DNA from: Croceibacterium selenioxidans
Lineage (GTDB): Bacteria; Pseudomonadota; Alphaproteobacteria; Sphingomonadales; Sphingomonadaceae
Direction: 5' to 3'
DNA: 64,000 nt
Assembly: GCF_018599195.1 (NCBI RefSeq)
Contig: NZ_JAHFVK010000002.1
Location: forward strand, 186,001 to 250,000
Part shown: positions 8,681-17,921 of the stretch, one piece after another
How positions within the stretch are numbered: the stretch's first letter is position 1
Layout of the letters: the number at the start of each line of letters is the position of its first letter
Position numbers and translations under genes: made by a program
The notes under the pieces: model-generated
The model's input: the letters and a program-made list of their open reading frames with translations, nothing else
What the model was told of the DNA's origin: nothing
Databases searched by the model: none

Positions 8681-9559
8681 CTACGACTTGGATCCCAGCC
8701 ACTCGGCCAGGTTAAGCACGTAAGCCCGGGTGTCGGCCCAGGCCTCAGGATGGCGTCGCAGGGCCTCCCCCGGCGCTTCAGTCACGAAGCTGGGACATCC
8801 CGAGCGAGTGTCCCAGTTGTAATCGGCAAAGTGGTGAAACGTACTCTGCGCGATGGCGCGGCCCCCGTCGGGCCCTTCTTCGAAGGCCACGGCTATATCG
8901 AACGCCCGGCCCGTAATCTTGCTGTGTCCGCTGACGATGACACGCGCGTTTGCCCCTTCAGGGACGCGAATGCCTCCTTCGTGCGGATGTGAGGGCAGGA
9001 AGTGAATGATGCCATCGGGAGAGGCCGCATTGCGCAGAACGGGATGAATGGGGAAGGTGGGTTCCACCGTCTGGAAGTCGCCATTCGCGCCCGAGTGAAA
9101 ATTCGGCCATGAAATGGCGGTGGTGAAAGGGTCGTCCGGCACGCAAACGCTCGGATCCGGATTGGGATTGCGGGTATGGAAATAGTGAGCGGCACCCACG
9201 CCTCCGAGCGAGCAGACTGACGATCCGAGATCCATGTGATCCCTTGTCACCAGCAGCCCGCCACCCCGCTGGCGAAAACGCGTGATGCCTTCGCAGTCTT
9301 CCAGCCTGAGGCCGTCACCGGAATCGACGGCAAAGAGCCACAGCTGGTCAAAGTCGCTCTGGTCCAGTGCCGAGAGCACCGGATCAGGAGCGGTCAAAGG
9401 ACCGCGATCACGAGCGGTCACCTCGTAAAGCCCCAATTCGTTGTCGCCGACTGCGGTGCTCAGCAATTCGGCCAAGCGTCCGAACCGGGCGATCGACCAA
9501 TCGTCTTCGGTCGTCTCGATGGTAGTCTGGAGCAGGATCTTGATCGGCGCATTGCTCAT
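8681..9559 (-). CDS. Conserved hypothetical protein, ThuA/class-I amidotransferase-like fold (putative)
   Basis: This protein of about 292 aa has no recognisable signal peptide. It shows a Rossmann-like beginning (IKILLQTT) and a central stretch DQLWLFAVD....L.......I..FRQRGGGLLVTRDH, which resembles the ThuA/GATase-1-like fold in which a strand precedes a glycine-rich turn. Many His residues (HYFHTRNP, HPHEGG, HHFADYNW) could form a metal or ligand site. There is no obvious Cys-His-Glu amidotransferase triad. I do not recognise the specific family, so the fold call is inference. It stands alone between fecI and an alpha/beta hydrolase. Confidence 0.6.
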   Translation of the reverse strand: MSNAPIKILLQTTIETTEDDWSIARFGRLAELLSTAVGDNELGLYEVTARDRGPLTAPDPVLSALDQSDFDQLWLFAVDSGDGLRLEDCEGITRFRQRGGGLLVTRDHMDLGSSVCSLGGVGAAHYFHTRNPNPDPSVCVPDDPFTTAISWPNFHSGANGDFQTVEPTFPIHPVLRNAASPDGIIHFLPSHPHEGGIRVPEGANARVIVSGHSKITGRAFDIAVAFEEGPDGGRAIAQSTFHHFADYNWDTRSGCPSFVTEAPGEALRRHPEAWADTRAYVLNLAEWLGSKS

Positions 9560-9671
9560 CAACACCTCCCAGATTCAAGCTGATCCGGTCGTTTACGATC
9601 AGGAATCGGATTCTCGCGATCGAACGCCCGATACTAGATCGGACCGAGCGTTCGTCGCGAGCCTTTGTCGC

Positions 9672-10493
9672 TCAGCTGCGGAGAAAGGCAAGGAGATCGG
9701 CGTTGAACCGATCGGCATGCGTGGCAGTCAGACCGTGTGGCGCGCCCGGATAGTAGATTTCCCGCACATCCTTGAGAATCCGCGCTGACTTGTGCGCCGT
9801 ATCCTGGATAGGCACGATCTGGTCATCCTCGCCGTGGGCGACGAGCGTCGGAATGTCGAACTTCTTCAAATCCTCGGTGAAGTCGGTTTCCGAGAAGGAG
9901 CTGATGCAATCGTACGCGTTCTTGAGGCCCGCCTGCATGCTCAGCAGCCAGAACTCGTCGAGCAGGCTTTGCGGGACCTGGGCGCCCGGCCGGTTCGCGC
10001 CGTAGAACGGCAGGGCAAAGTTGCGATAGAACTGCGACCGATCACGCACGATGTCACGACGCAGGCCGTCGAACACCTCGATCGGAATTCCTTCCGGATT
10101 GGCGTCGGTCTTAAGCATGATCGGCGGAACGGCTCCGAGCAGAACCGCCTTGATGACACGATCGGTACCATGGCGGCCGATGTATCGGGCGACCTCGCCA
10201 CCGCCCGTCGAATGACCGACCATGGTGATGTCACGCAAGTCGAGCGTCTCGATCAATTCAGCAAGATCGTCCGCATAGCCATTCATGTCGTTGCGCTCGG
10301 AGGTCTGTGCGGAACGGCCGTGACCTCGCCGGTCGTGAGCGATCACACGATAGCCGTTCTGGGCAAGGAACAGCATCTGACCATCCCAGGCGTCGGCATT
10401 GAGCGGCCAGCCGTGCGAAAAGGTCACGATCGGGCCTTTTCCCCAATCCTTGTAGTAGATCTCATGTCCGTCGCGGAGTCTGATGGTGGGCAT
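9672..10493 (-). CDS. Alpha/beta hydrolase, non-haem haloperoxidase/arylesterase type
   Basis: This 273-aa protein shows HGWPL near residue 30 (oxyanion region), HDRRGHGRS, nucleophile elbow GHSTGGGE, acidic residue in HGEDDQIVP and catalytic His in GAPHGL. This is the pattern of cofactor-free haloperoxidases and aryl esterases, which hydrolyse esters or form peracids. It is cytoplasmic, with no signal peptide. ATG 10493 (MPTIRL) is preferred over the ATG three codons upstream. It is divergent from the next gene across 365 bp. Confidence 0.88.
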   Translation of the reverse strand: MPTIRLRDGHEIYYKDWGKGPIVTFSHGWPLNADAWDGQMLFLAQNGYRVIAHDRRGHGRSAQTSERNDMNGYADDLAELIETLDLRDITMVGHSTGGGEVARYIGRHGTDRVIKAVLLGAVPPIMLKTDANPEGIPIEVFDGLRRDIVRDRSQFYRNFALPFYGANRPGAQVPQSLLDEFWLLSMQAGLKNAYDCISSFSETDFTEDLKKFDIPTLVAHGEDDQIVPIQDTAHKSARILKDVREIYYPGAPHGLTATHADRFNADLLAFLRS

Positions 10494-10858
10494 ACAAGTC
10501 ACCTGTTCGTAAGCGCCGGCGATCCGCAGCGGTCCGCCTTCCGCGCCCGCCCGATCTGAGGCGGCCGGCCCCCGCGGTCGATTGAACCCGTGCCCAGTGC
10601 GGCTTGTGCGGAAGGCCGGGACGGACTGCCGAAAGGTTGGGCCCGACTATGCCAAGGGCGTAAGTTCGGCATCGTTCACCACACCTTTTTGCTGACCACA
10701 CTCGGCGCGAATCTATCCCTTCGTCGCCTGAGAGTTGACGGGCGGTACAGGCCTAAACCGCACTTCGAACAATGGCGCCAACAGTCTGCGGGGGGCAGTT
10801 TTCATCTCGATTTCGACCGGCAGTAGCGTTCGCGGCCTGCCCAACGACGAGGTGAGAG
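10494..10858. other. Intergenic region between divergent genes
   Basis: These 365 bp separate the minus-strand hydrolase and the plus-strand NAD(P)-binding protein, so promoters of both should be here. Short reading frames on both strands lack homology-like features. I see no repeat, RNA gene or clear operator. Confidence 0.3.
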
Positions 10859-11656
10859 ATGAAGAAGATCGTGGTGATCGGCGGAACGGGCCTGATCGGC
10901 TCAAAGGTCGTGGCGCTTCTCGACGAGAGAGGTCACCAGACCATCGCGGCTGCTCCCGATACCGGAGTGAATACCATAACCGGCGAGGGTCTTTACGATG
11001 CCCTGGATGGTGCAGACGTCGTGATCGATGCCTCCAACTCGCCTTCCCTTGACGGGCGCGAGGCGAAGCGTTTCTTCCTGACTTCGGGAAGCAATCTCCT
11101 CGACACCGAGAAGGCCGTCGGTGTGCGTCATCACGTGGCCCTCTCGGTGGTCGGCACCGAACGACTGCAGGACAGCGGCTATTTCCAAGCAAAGCTGGCG
11201 CAAGAAAGCCTGATCGCCGCTTCGGCGATCCCCCACACCCTTGTCCGGGCAACCCAGTTCTTCGAGTTCCTTCGGCGTATTGCGGACGACGCGACGCGCG
11301 GAGCTGAGGTCCGATTACCCCACGCGCTCTTCCAACCCATGGCAGCACAGGATGTCGCCTTCGCCCTTGTGCAAGCGGCCCTCGATGAACCCACTGGCGG
11401 CATGATCGAGGTGGCGGGCCCTCAAAGCTACTTCATGGACGAGTTGGTAGCGCATGTGCTCGAACATGACGGAGACAAGCGCGCCGTCGTGAGCAGCGCG
11501 GACGCGCCCTACTTCAGCGTCAGGCTGAACGAGGCTTCGCTGATGCCGGGTGGGAACGCTCGGCTCGGAACCACGACCTTCGAAAAGTGGCTCTCCAGCG
11601 CGCCGCTGCCGCGCTCGGTCCCGCCTCTCGTCACCATTCCAGGTGCGCGCGCCTGA
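10859..11656 (+). CDS. NmrA-like atypical SDR / NAD(P)-binding protein
   Basis: This 265-aa protein begins with the dinucleotide-binding motif KIVVIGGTGLIGSKV (GxxGxxG at residues 8-14) and follows the NmrA/atypical-SDR pattern: DVVIDASNSP, then HHVALSVVGTERL, YFQAKLAQE and a variable C-terminal half. Such proteins are NAD(P)(H) sensors or reductases of quinones and small molecules. GAGGTGAGAG before ATG 10859 is a good ribosome binding site. The gene for an AhpD-like protein follows after 54 bp on the same strand, suggesting a small redox or detoxification operon. Confidence 0.85.
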   Translation: MKKIVVIGGTGLIGSKVVALLDERGHQTIAAAPDTGVNTITGEGLYDALDGADVVIDASNSPSLDGREAKRFFLTSGSNLLDTEKAVGVRHHVALSVVGTERLQDSGYFQAKLAQESLIAASAIPHTLVRATQFFEFLRRIADDATRGAEVRLPHALFQPMAAQDVAFALVQAALDEPTGGMIEVAGPQSYFMDELVAHVLEHDGDKRAVVSSADAPYFSVRLNEASLMPGGNARLGTTTFEKWLSSAPLPRSVPPLVTIPGARA

Positions 11657-11710
11657 CCGCGATTGGCGGTTTCGACCCCCGGTCCAATTCAACCACGAAG
11701 GAAACATACG

Positions 11711-12175
11711 ATGACTCCCCGCATGAACATTTTCCAGGTCGCCCCGGAAGGCACCAAGGCCATGCTCGCCCTTGAAGCGAGCATCGAACAAAGCGGACTG
11801 GAGCACGGTTTGCTCGAGCTGGTGCGACTGCGCGCGTCTCAGCTCAACGGCTGCGCCTTCTGCATCCACATGCACGTCAAGGACGCAGTGAAGAACGGAG
11901 AGAGCGATATGCGCATCCACATGCTCGACGCGTGGCGCGGCTCACCGTTGTTCACCGATCGCGAGCGGGCCGCGCTCAATTGGACAGAGTCGCTCACGCG
12001 CATCTCCAAGACGCACGCACCGGACGAGGACTTCGCGATGCTGCAGAGTCAGTTCAGCGAAAAGGAGATCGCCTTCCTCACGCTGCTCATTGGCTCGATC
12101 AACGTCTGGAATCGGGTTCAGGTCGGCCTCCGCGCAGTCCACCCGATCGAAGAGCCGACGGCTGCTGCCGCCTGA
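11711..12175 (+). CDS. Carboxymuconolactone decarboxylase/AhpD-family protein
   Basis: This 154-aa protein has the AhpD-type redox motif CAFCIHMH (C-x2-C-x3-H) after LLELVRLRASQLNG. This places it among the CMD/AhpD-like alkylhydroperoxidase proteins with a likely disulfide-reductase or peroxidase role, rather than the lactone decarboxylases that lack the Cys pair. ATG 11711 was chosen because the upstream in-frame start adds residues resembling untranslated leader, and an AAGGAAAC sequence lies in front of ATG 11711. It sits between an NmrA-like gene and a histidine kinase. Confidence 0.88.
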   Translation: MTPRMNIFQVAPEGTKAMLALEASIEQSGLEHGLLELVRLRASQLNGCAFCIHMHVKDAVKNGESDMRIHMLDAWRGSPLFTDRERAALNWTESLTRISKTHAPDEDFAMLQSQFSEKEIAFLTLLIGSINVWNRVQVGLRAVHPIEEPTAAAA

Positions 12176-12242
12176 TCGCCGGAAGGGTCTGGGGCATGTG
12201 GCAGAGCCCGTGTCCCGCACCCGGCTCACTAGGGAGGCTCCC

Positions 12243-13010
12243 ATGGTGCCCGTTGGCCATCCAATCGATCCCTTACCCACCCACGCCCGGCTTGCCGATA
12301 TCGAAGGATCGAACAGGCAGTGGGACGACCAAACCGACATATCCGAAGCCGGTGTGGTTCACGACCTCGGCAACCTGATCCAAGTTGCGACATCTGCGAT
12401 CTCTGTGATCGCACGCAATCCAGACATGCCAACCGCACAATCCGGACCGATGCTGGAAAGGGCTCGCTCCTGTCTCGACCAAGCCGGCGCTCTCGTCAGG
12501 AAGAACATCGGCCTTGTGCGGGGACGCTCGATCGCCGGTAGTGATAGCACTGATATCGCAGCATGCCTCGATGATGTCGCCACCTTGGTCGAGGCCATGG
12601 GCGAACCGGGGCTGGCCCTCAAGTTCGACATCGAACCTGGCCTACCGCGAGCGAGGTGCGAGGCGATGGGCTTGCAGAATGCTGTGCTCAATCTCGTGTT
12701 CAACGCGCGGGACGCCATGCCCGGAGGCGGACTCGTGTCGGTTTCGGCGCGGGCGGATAGCGACGGCACGAGTGTCGAACTTCGCGTCGTCGACACCGGA
12801 ATCGGTATGTCACGCGCGACGATCGTCCGTGCGTTGGAGCCATTCTTTACGACCAAGAGCGACGGACTGGGCGGCGTGGGCCTGGCCATGGTGGATCGCT
12901 TCGTTCGCGACGCAGGAGGCGACATTGGCCTTGAAAGCAAACGAGGTGTCGGAACGCGCGTGACCCTGCGCTTGCCCGCGATCCCAAACGCTTCCCTCCA
13001 CCGGAGTTAG
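12243..13010 (+). CDS. Short stand-alone sensor-type histidine kinase
   Basis: This protein of about 255 aa consists almost only of the kinase core: an H-box VVHDLGNLIQ with H40, N-box NAVLNLVFNARDAMP, G1 DTGIGM, F-box EPFFTTK and G2 GGVGLAM. There is no PAS, GAF, membrane or receiver domain, so its input must come through a partner. The class resembles the C-terminal catalytic core of the hybrid kinase encoded at 15687-17786. ATG 12243 is about 67 bp after the AhpD gene and the glutathione transferase gene follows within 5 bp, so it belongs to that transcript. The partner response regulator is not identified. Confidence 0.82.
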   Translation: MVPVGHPIDPLPTHARLADIEGSNRQWDDQTDISEAGVVHDLGNLIQVATSAISVIARNPDMPTAQSGPMLERARSCLDQAGALVRKNIGLVRGRSIAGSDSTDIAACLDDVATLVEAMGEPGLALKFDIEPGLPRARCEAMGLQNAVLNLVFNARDAMPGGGLVSVSARADSDGTSVELRVVDTGIGMSRATIVRALEPFFTTKSDGLGGVGLAMVDRFVRDAGGDIGLESKRGVGTRVTLRLPAIPNASLHRS

Positions 13011-13014
13011 CTCG

Positions 13015-13656
13015 ATGAAACTCTATTACGCTCCAGGCGCCTGCAGTCTGGCGAGCCGCATTTCACTTCACGAGGCCGAAGTGCCCGTAGAATTCGAAAG
13101 GGTTGATCTGAAGTCGAAGGTCACCGAATTCGGGGAAGAATATTCGCAGCTCAACCCAAAGGGCTACGTGCCGATGTTGGTTCTCGAAGATGGGAAGGCC
13201 ATAACCGAGAACATCGCGATCCTGCTGCTTATTGCCGACCGGCAGCCGCCCTTCGAACCGGGCAATCCGCTAGGACGAATTCGGCTGGTCGAAATGCTGT
13301 CGTACCTGGCGACCGAGCTCCATCCTGCCTTTAAGCCGCTCTGGCACGGTGCTCATGACATCGAGAAGGCTGCGGCCCGCGAAGCGGTTACCAGTAGGCT
13401 GGAGTTGGTCGCGGAACAGATTCGTGAGCTCTACCTGTTCGGTCCGCGCTTCACCGTAGCGGATGCCTATTTGTTCGTGATGTTGCGTTGGGCAAAGGCC
13501 TTCGGAGCCTGGATGCCGGTTGAACTTCTCGCCTATTTTGAGCGGGTCGCCGAAAGACCCGCCGTCCGCCAATCTCTGGCGGAAGAGGGGCTGCGCGGCG
13601 ATCTCCATTCACCGTTCTTTGGGAGTCATACGAGTGCCCAGGAAACAGCAATGTAG
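13015..13656 (+). CDS. Glutathione S-transferase (beta/GstA-like)
   Basis: This 213-aa protein starts MKLYYAPGACSLASRI, the bacterial beta-class GST signature with Cys10 and Ser11 as candidate catalytic residues. An N-terminal thioredoxin-like domain has the cis-Pro segment NPKGYVPMLVLEDG and the TENIAI glutathione-binding turn, followed by an all-helical C-terminal domain with the FTVADAYLF capping motif. It conjugates or reduces electrophiles with glutathione in the cytoplasm. It starts 4 bp after the histidine kinase stop, a clear operon arrangement. Confidence 0.92.
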   Translation: MKLYYAPGACSLASRISLHEAEVPVEFERVDLKSKVTEFGEEYSQLNPKGYVPMLVLEDGKAITENIAILLLIADRQPPFEPGNPLGRIRLVEMLSYLATELHPAFKPLWHGAHDIEKAAAREAVTSRLELVAEQIRELYLFGPRFTVADAYLFVMLRWAKAFGAWMPVELLAYFERVAERPAVRQSLAEEGLRGDLHSPFFGSHTSAQETAM

Positions 13657-13892
13657 CCCAAGGCTCGCTCCGCCCGCCGGAAAGAGCGCAACAGAGATCA
13701 CCCGAACGCAAACGCGGGCAGTACGAGATCGTTAGGGTCACACGGCAATCGCAGTCCCGGGTTTTGCCCGGTTGTGTCGCCCAAGGTGTTAAGCAAGGCT
13801 CTGGCATCCTCGAAGCCGCAATCGAAGTCCTCATTCCCAGCCGTACGTCCGAGCATTAGGATGCAAGGCGAACCGTGACAGGATCTCCAACC

Positions 13893-14909
13893 ATGCCCCC
13901 AAGTTTCGTCGGTGATAGACGCCACTTTCTCGGTCAGTCTGCTTTCGTACTGGCGGCGGTACAGGTCAGTTCTCCTGCAGTCAGCCAGACAGAAAGCGCG
14001 GGAATCTCGATGTCAGCTTCGCTAAAGCAAGTCGCTGCCGGGGTTCTCGATGTGGGATATGCCGAATTTGGTCCCTCGAAAGGACCCCCGGTGATCCTGT
14101 TGCACGGCTGGCCTTACGACATTCACAGCTTTGCCGAAGTGGCCCCGGACCTGGCTCAGCGGGGGTTTCGCGTAATCGTCCCGTTCTTGCGGGGCTATGG
14201 GACCACCTCGTTCCGCTCGACAGAGACAATGAGAAACGGGCAGCAGTCGGCGTTGGCCCTCGACGTGATCGACGTGATGGATGCGCTCTCCATTCCGCAG
14301 GCGATCATCGCCGGGTTCGACTGGGGTGCGCGAACGGCGAACATCGTCGCCGCGCTCTGGCCTGAAAGGTGCCGCGCGCATGTTTCGGTAAGCGGCTATC
14401 TGATCGGTAGCCAGGCCGCTAACCAAGCGCCGCTCGCGCCCCGCGCGGAGCTCGCGTGGTGGTATCAATTCTACTTCGCCACCGAGCGCGGTCGCCGCGG
14501 GTATGAGGCCAATCGACAGGATTTCGCTCGGTTGATCTGGCAGACCGCGTCACCGAAATGGAGCTTCGAGGACGCCACTTTCGAGCGCTCGGCCCGGGCA
14601 TTCGACAATCCCGATCACGTGGCTATCGTGATCGACAATTATCGCTGGCGGCTCGGCCTGACCGCCGGCGAACCTCGCTTGGAACCCTACGAGCTGCGTT
14701 TGGCTCAAATGCCGGATATAACGGTCCCCACCGTCACGCTCGAGGGTGATGCCAACGGGGCGCCACACCCCGACCCTGCGAGCTATGCCGCCAAGTTTAG
14801 GGGACCCTATGTCCACCGCTTGATCCAAGGCGGCATAGGCCACAATTTGCCTCAAGAAGCACCCAGAGCGTTCAGTGACGCCATCTCCGAGGCTTCTGCC
14901 TTGGCGTGA
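13893..14909 (+). CDS. Tat-exported alpha/beta hydrolase, epoxide-hydrolase/dehalogenase type
   Basis: This protein of about 338 aa has an N-terminal twin-arginine-like signal (DRRHFLGQSAFVLAAV) followed by an alpha/beta-hydrolase body: LLHGWPYD, RGYGTTSF, nucleophile elbow GFDWGAR with Asp as nucleophile, and a C-terminal HNLPQE with the catalytic His. Asp rather than Ser in the elbow is typical of epoxide hydrolases and haloalkane dehalogenases. ATG 13893 keeps the RR motif near the N-terminus; GTG 13875 is an alternative. Periplasmic location is inferred from the signal. Confidence 0.85.
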   Translation: MPPSFVGDRRHFLGQSAFVLAAVQVSSPAVSQTESAGISMSASLKQVAAGVLDVGYAEFGPSKGPPVILLHGWPYDIHSFAEVAPDLAQRGFRVIVPFLRGYGTTSFRSTETMRNGQQSALALDVIDVMDALSIPQAIIAGFDWGARTANIVAALWPERCRAHVSVSGYLIGSQAANQAPLAPRAELAWWYQFYFATERGRRGYEANRQDFARLIWQTASPKWSFEDATFERSARAFDNPDHVAIVIDNYRWRLGLTAGEPRLEPYELRLAQMPDITVPTVTLEGDANGAPHPDPASYAAKFRGPYVHRLIQGGIGHNLPQEAPRAFSDAISEASALA

Positions 14910-15004
14910 AGCAACCGCCAGAATCCACGTACGTCAACAGCAGCCAAGAGCACCCGTCTGACTGAAAGACTGGCCGCGCTTCGGCTTACCTGAGGGAGTC
15001 CGAT

Positions 15005-15262
15005 ATGACCCAAGTACCCAGCACACCACTCGTGCCCGACAACACGCTGATCACGGCCACGCCCGAAGACGGGAGAGCACTTGCGATCACACTTGCTCGG
15101 CATTCCGTCCATGCGATGCAACACGAACTGGAGGTCCTTACGAATGGTCGGGCCCAGTATTCGCATGACCCATTTGGACTCATCGCCGCCAGTCACGTCA
15201 TCGCCGTTGAGTTCGCGACTATTGCTGCCGCCAACGGCTACTGGCGCGGCGCAACGGTCTAG
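15005..15262 (+). CDS. Small hypothetical protein
   Basis: This 85-aa reading frame is preceded by CTGAGGGAG, a good ribosome binding site. The protein has no signal peptide or membrane span and no motif I recognise. Its composition is ordinary (Ala- and His-containing helices such as HSVHAMQHELEVL), which supports a real gene. It lies 95 bp after the epoxide-hydrolase-like gene on the same strand. Confidence 0.5.
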   Translation: MTQVPSTPLVPDNTLITATPEDGRALAITLARHSVHAMQHELEVLTNGRAQYSHDPFGLIAASHVIAVEFATIAAANGYWRGATV

Positions 15263-15686
15263 AGCTCGGGGCGACAGTGCTCCGAGGGCGACGCAATTGC
15301 CATTTGATCGGATTAATCCGAGCAACGGCAAACGGTCTTCCTCATTCAGCCGTTAGACCGACATTTTTTGAAGGCGAAGGCTAGGACGACCGCCCCCACG
15401 TGACCAGACCTACCGAGTGAGGAAGGAAGCTCGCGCAGCTTCGCGAGCGATCTCCCGTGCCTCGCTTGAGTAGCCCTTCGGCCCGTACGTCGGGGAGAAA
15501 GATCGCTTTCCGCTTGAAGTCGACGCATCGTAAACTGGCATAAGGCCGCGTTGGCTTCGATCAGGAAGCCTCGCGAGCGCCGGGGGGCCACGGAAAACGG
15601 GTAAGAGTCGATCTCGCCCATGGGTCGCTTGCAGACGCCCCGCTTTAAGGCGAGCGACGATCGCGGCGCTTCTATCAAACTCCTGC
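15263..15686. other. Gene-poor gap between convergent genes
   Basis: In these 424 bp a 110-codon minus-strand frame exists, but its translation is Arg/Ser-rich and looks non-coding. No RNA gene, repeat or clear terminator was seen. Confidence 0.3.
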
Positions 15687-17786
15687 TCAGCCCATGCGAA
15701 TGGCTTCGCTCACGGCGCTCAGGAGTTCGTCGACGCGAAAGGGTTTGCGCAAAAGACGCGCGCTCGTTCCTACGGCCCTTTCGATCGAGGCGCTGTCCGC
15801 GTAGCCGCTGGCAATTACGATAGGGATATCTGGATAACGATCGCGAGCGGCCGCGGCGAGTTCGGCGCCGGTCATACCGGGCATGGCGAAATCCACGACC
15901 AGTGCGTCAGGGCGCGTTGTCTCGAGTACCGCGAGAGCCGCCGCACCATCTGCCGCCTCGAGCACACTGAAGCCGAGCGTCTCAAGCGAGTTCACGATCA
16001 TACCCCTCATGTCGAAATCATCGTCGACCACAAGAACAAGGCCTCTTCCGGGCTCGCTCGACGAGGAGGCCACGCTGCCGCTCTCGGGCCCATGAGAGAT
16101 GAGATCGGTACGGGGAAGCAGGACGCGCACGGCCGTGCCCTGGGCCGGTACGCTTTCGATACGCACGGCTCCTCCGGCCTGTCGGATGCTCCCGTAGACT
16201 TGTGCCAGGCCCAGTCCAGTCCCCTTCCCCAGCGGCTTAGTGGTGAAGAAGGGATCCATAGCCCGCGCCAACGTGTGCCGGTCCATTCCTGTGCCGGTGT
16301 CCGCCACGGTCAACTCGACATAGTCGCCGTCGGCCAACTCTGCGTCACCGGAGATCGACCGAGTGCTGGTGGAAATGCTGAGACGGCCGCCTTCGGGCAT
16401 CGCGTCGCGCGCATTGAGCGCGAGATTGAGGACGGTCATTTCGACTTGCGTGGCATCGGCGAGGACGGGCACCGGATCGGGATTGAGCCCGAAGTCGAGT
16501 TCGATCATCGGGCCGAGTGTCCGAGTGAGCATCTCGCGCAAATTCTCGATCACGTCGCACACGAAAATCGGCTTCAGTTCGATCCTTTGCGAACGCGAAA
16601 AAGCGAGAAGTTGCGATGTCAGCTTAGAGCCGCGTTCCGCAGCCTGTAGGCCAGCTTCGGCAAAGCGGCGTACCCGATCCCCGTCATCGGGCCGGCGGCC
16701 GATCAGGTCGAGCGCACCGATGACCGCGCCCAGCACGTTGTTGAAATCGTGAGCAAGACCCGCAACCAACTGGCCGACGGCTTCCATCTTCTGGCTCTGC
16801 CGCAGTGCGTCTTGCGCTTCGGCCAAACGCCGATGGTCGTTCAATCGCTCCGTTATCTCATGCGCGAACTGGGAGGCGCCGATCTGCCGGCCCTCGGCAT
16901 CGCGCAGCACATTGAAGCGCATCTCGTAGGAGCGTTCCTGGCCCCCGCGATCCACCATATGGTGCACCTCGGCGAACTCCTCCCCCGCAAGGGCACGTCC
17001 CCACAGACGGTGGGCCATGGCCCAATAGGCGGGTTGATCCCGGCACAGATCGAGCTTGTTGTCGCCCGCTTTCGGACGAAAGCCGAACATGCGCTCGTAT
17101 TCATCGGCCGCCGCGCGATTGATTGCGAGAAAAGTATAATCGAGCGCGACGATCTGAACGATGGCGTCGGTGCTCTCGACCACGTCGGCCAGCAGGTTGC
17201 GTTCGGCCAGCGTCTCTTGCACCCGCCGTTCAAGGGTTTCCTTGGCTTCGCGCAGCGCCGCTTCGGCGGTTTCAGTCTGACGCTGTGATTGCACCCGCTC
17301 GGTCGTCTCGGCCAGGACGCATAGCACGCCGCCCGGCCGGCCGCTCTCGTCAAGCACGGGCGAATAGGCGAGGTCCAGGAATACCTGCTCGGGATGGCCA
17401 TGACGCCGTAGCGTCAACTCGTGATCCCTGTAGGACAGGGTTCCGCCGGCAAGGCCCACCCGCATGACGTTGTCGTTGAAGTCGGCCACTTCGGGCCAGC
17501 CTTCGCGGACCTTGGTGCCGAGCAACTCGGGATGTCGCCCCCCCGCGAAGCGCGAGTAGGCGTCATTATAGAGCATGACGCCGTCTTCGTTCCACAACAG
17601 CACCATCGGAACGGTGCTATGCATCATGATACTTACGGTCGCTCTGAGGCACTGAGGCCACTGCGCGATTGGGCCAATCGAGGTTCCCGACCAGTCGCGT
17701 TGTGCGATTAGCCTGGCGGTGTCGCTGTCACCCAGGAACGCGCCTTCAGCGGGCGTCGAACAGGTGCTCTCTAACCTAACGTGCAT
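15687..17786 (-). CDS. PAS-PAS hybrid sensor histidine kinase with C-terminal receiver
   Basis: This soluble protein of 699 aa has two PAS-like sensor domains (about 45-165 and 200-315), a coiled segment (EAALREAKETLERRVQ), HisKA with H346 (LAHDFNNVLG), HATPase with N-box NLALNARDAMP, G1 ADTGTGMD and G2 GKGTGLGLAQV, and a C-terminal receiver with D632 (VVDFAMPGMTG) and K in LRKPFR. The layout resembles bacterial blue-light or general-stress-type hybrid kinases, but no LOV cysteine motif was seen in the PAS domains. The signal is unknown. It is monocistronic, convergent with the small gene at 15005. Confidence 0.9.
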   Translation of the reverse strand: MHVRLESTCSTPAEGAFLGDSDTARLIAQRDWSGTSIGPIAQWPQCLRATVSIMMHSTVPMVLLWNEDGVMLYNDAYSRFAGGRHPELLGTKVREGWPEVADFNDNVMRVGLAGGTLSYRDHELTLRRHGHPEQVFLDLAYSPVLDESGRPGGVLCVLAETTERVQSQRQTETAEAALREAKETLERRVQETLAERNLLADVVESTDAIVQIVALDYTFLAINRAAADEYERMFGFRPKAGDNKLDLCRDQPAYWAMAHRLWGRALAGEEFAEVHHMVDRGGQERSYEMRFNVLRDAEGRQIGASQFAHEITERLNDHRRLAEAQDALRQSQKMEAVGQLVAGLAHDFNNVLGAVIGALDLIGRRPDDGDRVRRFAEAGLQAAERGSKLTSQLLAFSRSQRIELKPIFVCDVIENLREMLTRTLGPMIELDFGLNPDPVPVLADATQVEMTVLNLALNARDAMPEGGRLSISTSTRSISGDAELADGDYVELTVADTGTGMDRHTLARAMDPFFTTKPLGKGTGLGLAQVYGSIRQAGGAVRIESVPAQGTAVRVLLPRTDLISHGPESGSVASSSSEPGRGLVLVVDDDFDMRGMIVNSLETLGFSVLEAADGAAALAVLETTRPDALVVDFAMPGMTGAELAAAARDRYPDIPIVIASGYADSASIERAVGTSARLLRKPFRVDELLSAVSEAIRMG

Positions 17787-17921
17787 TTTTGGCCGCCCCC
17801 AGATCCGTTCCCCGTCGGACCCTTATCGCAACTCTCTACAAAAAAGCCGGTTCCTCGTCTTCCGATTTGCAGGCCGGCGAATATCCCGCGTCCGCGCCTA
17901 AGTCAGCCTCGCGGCAGCCCA

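Noticed and set aside
15346-15678. 110-codon minus-strand frame in the gap before the hybrid kinase
   Set aside because: Composition is non-protein-like and it has no ribosome binding site or homology-like motif.
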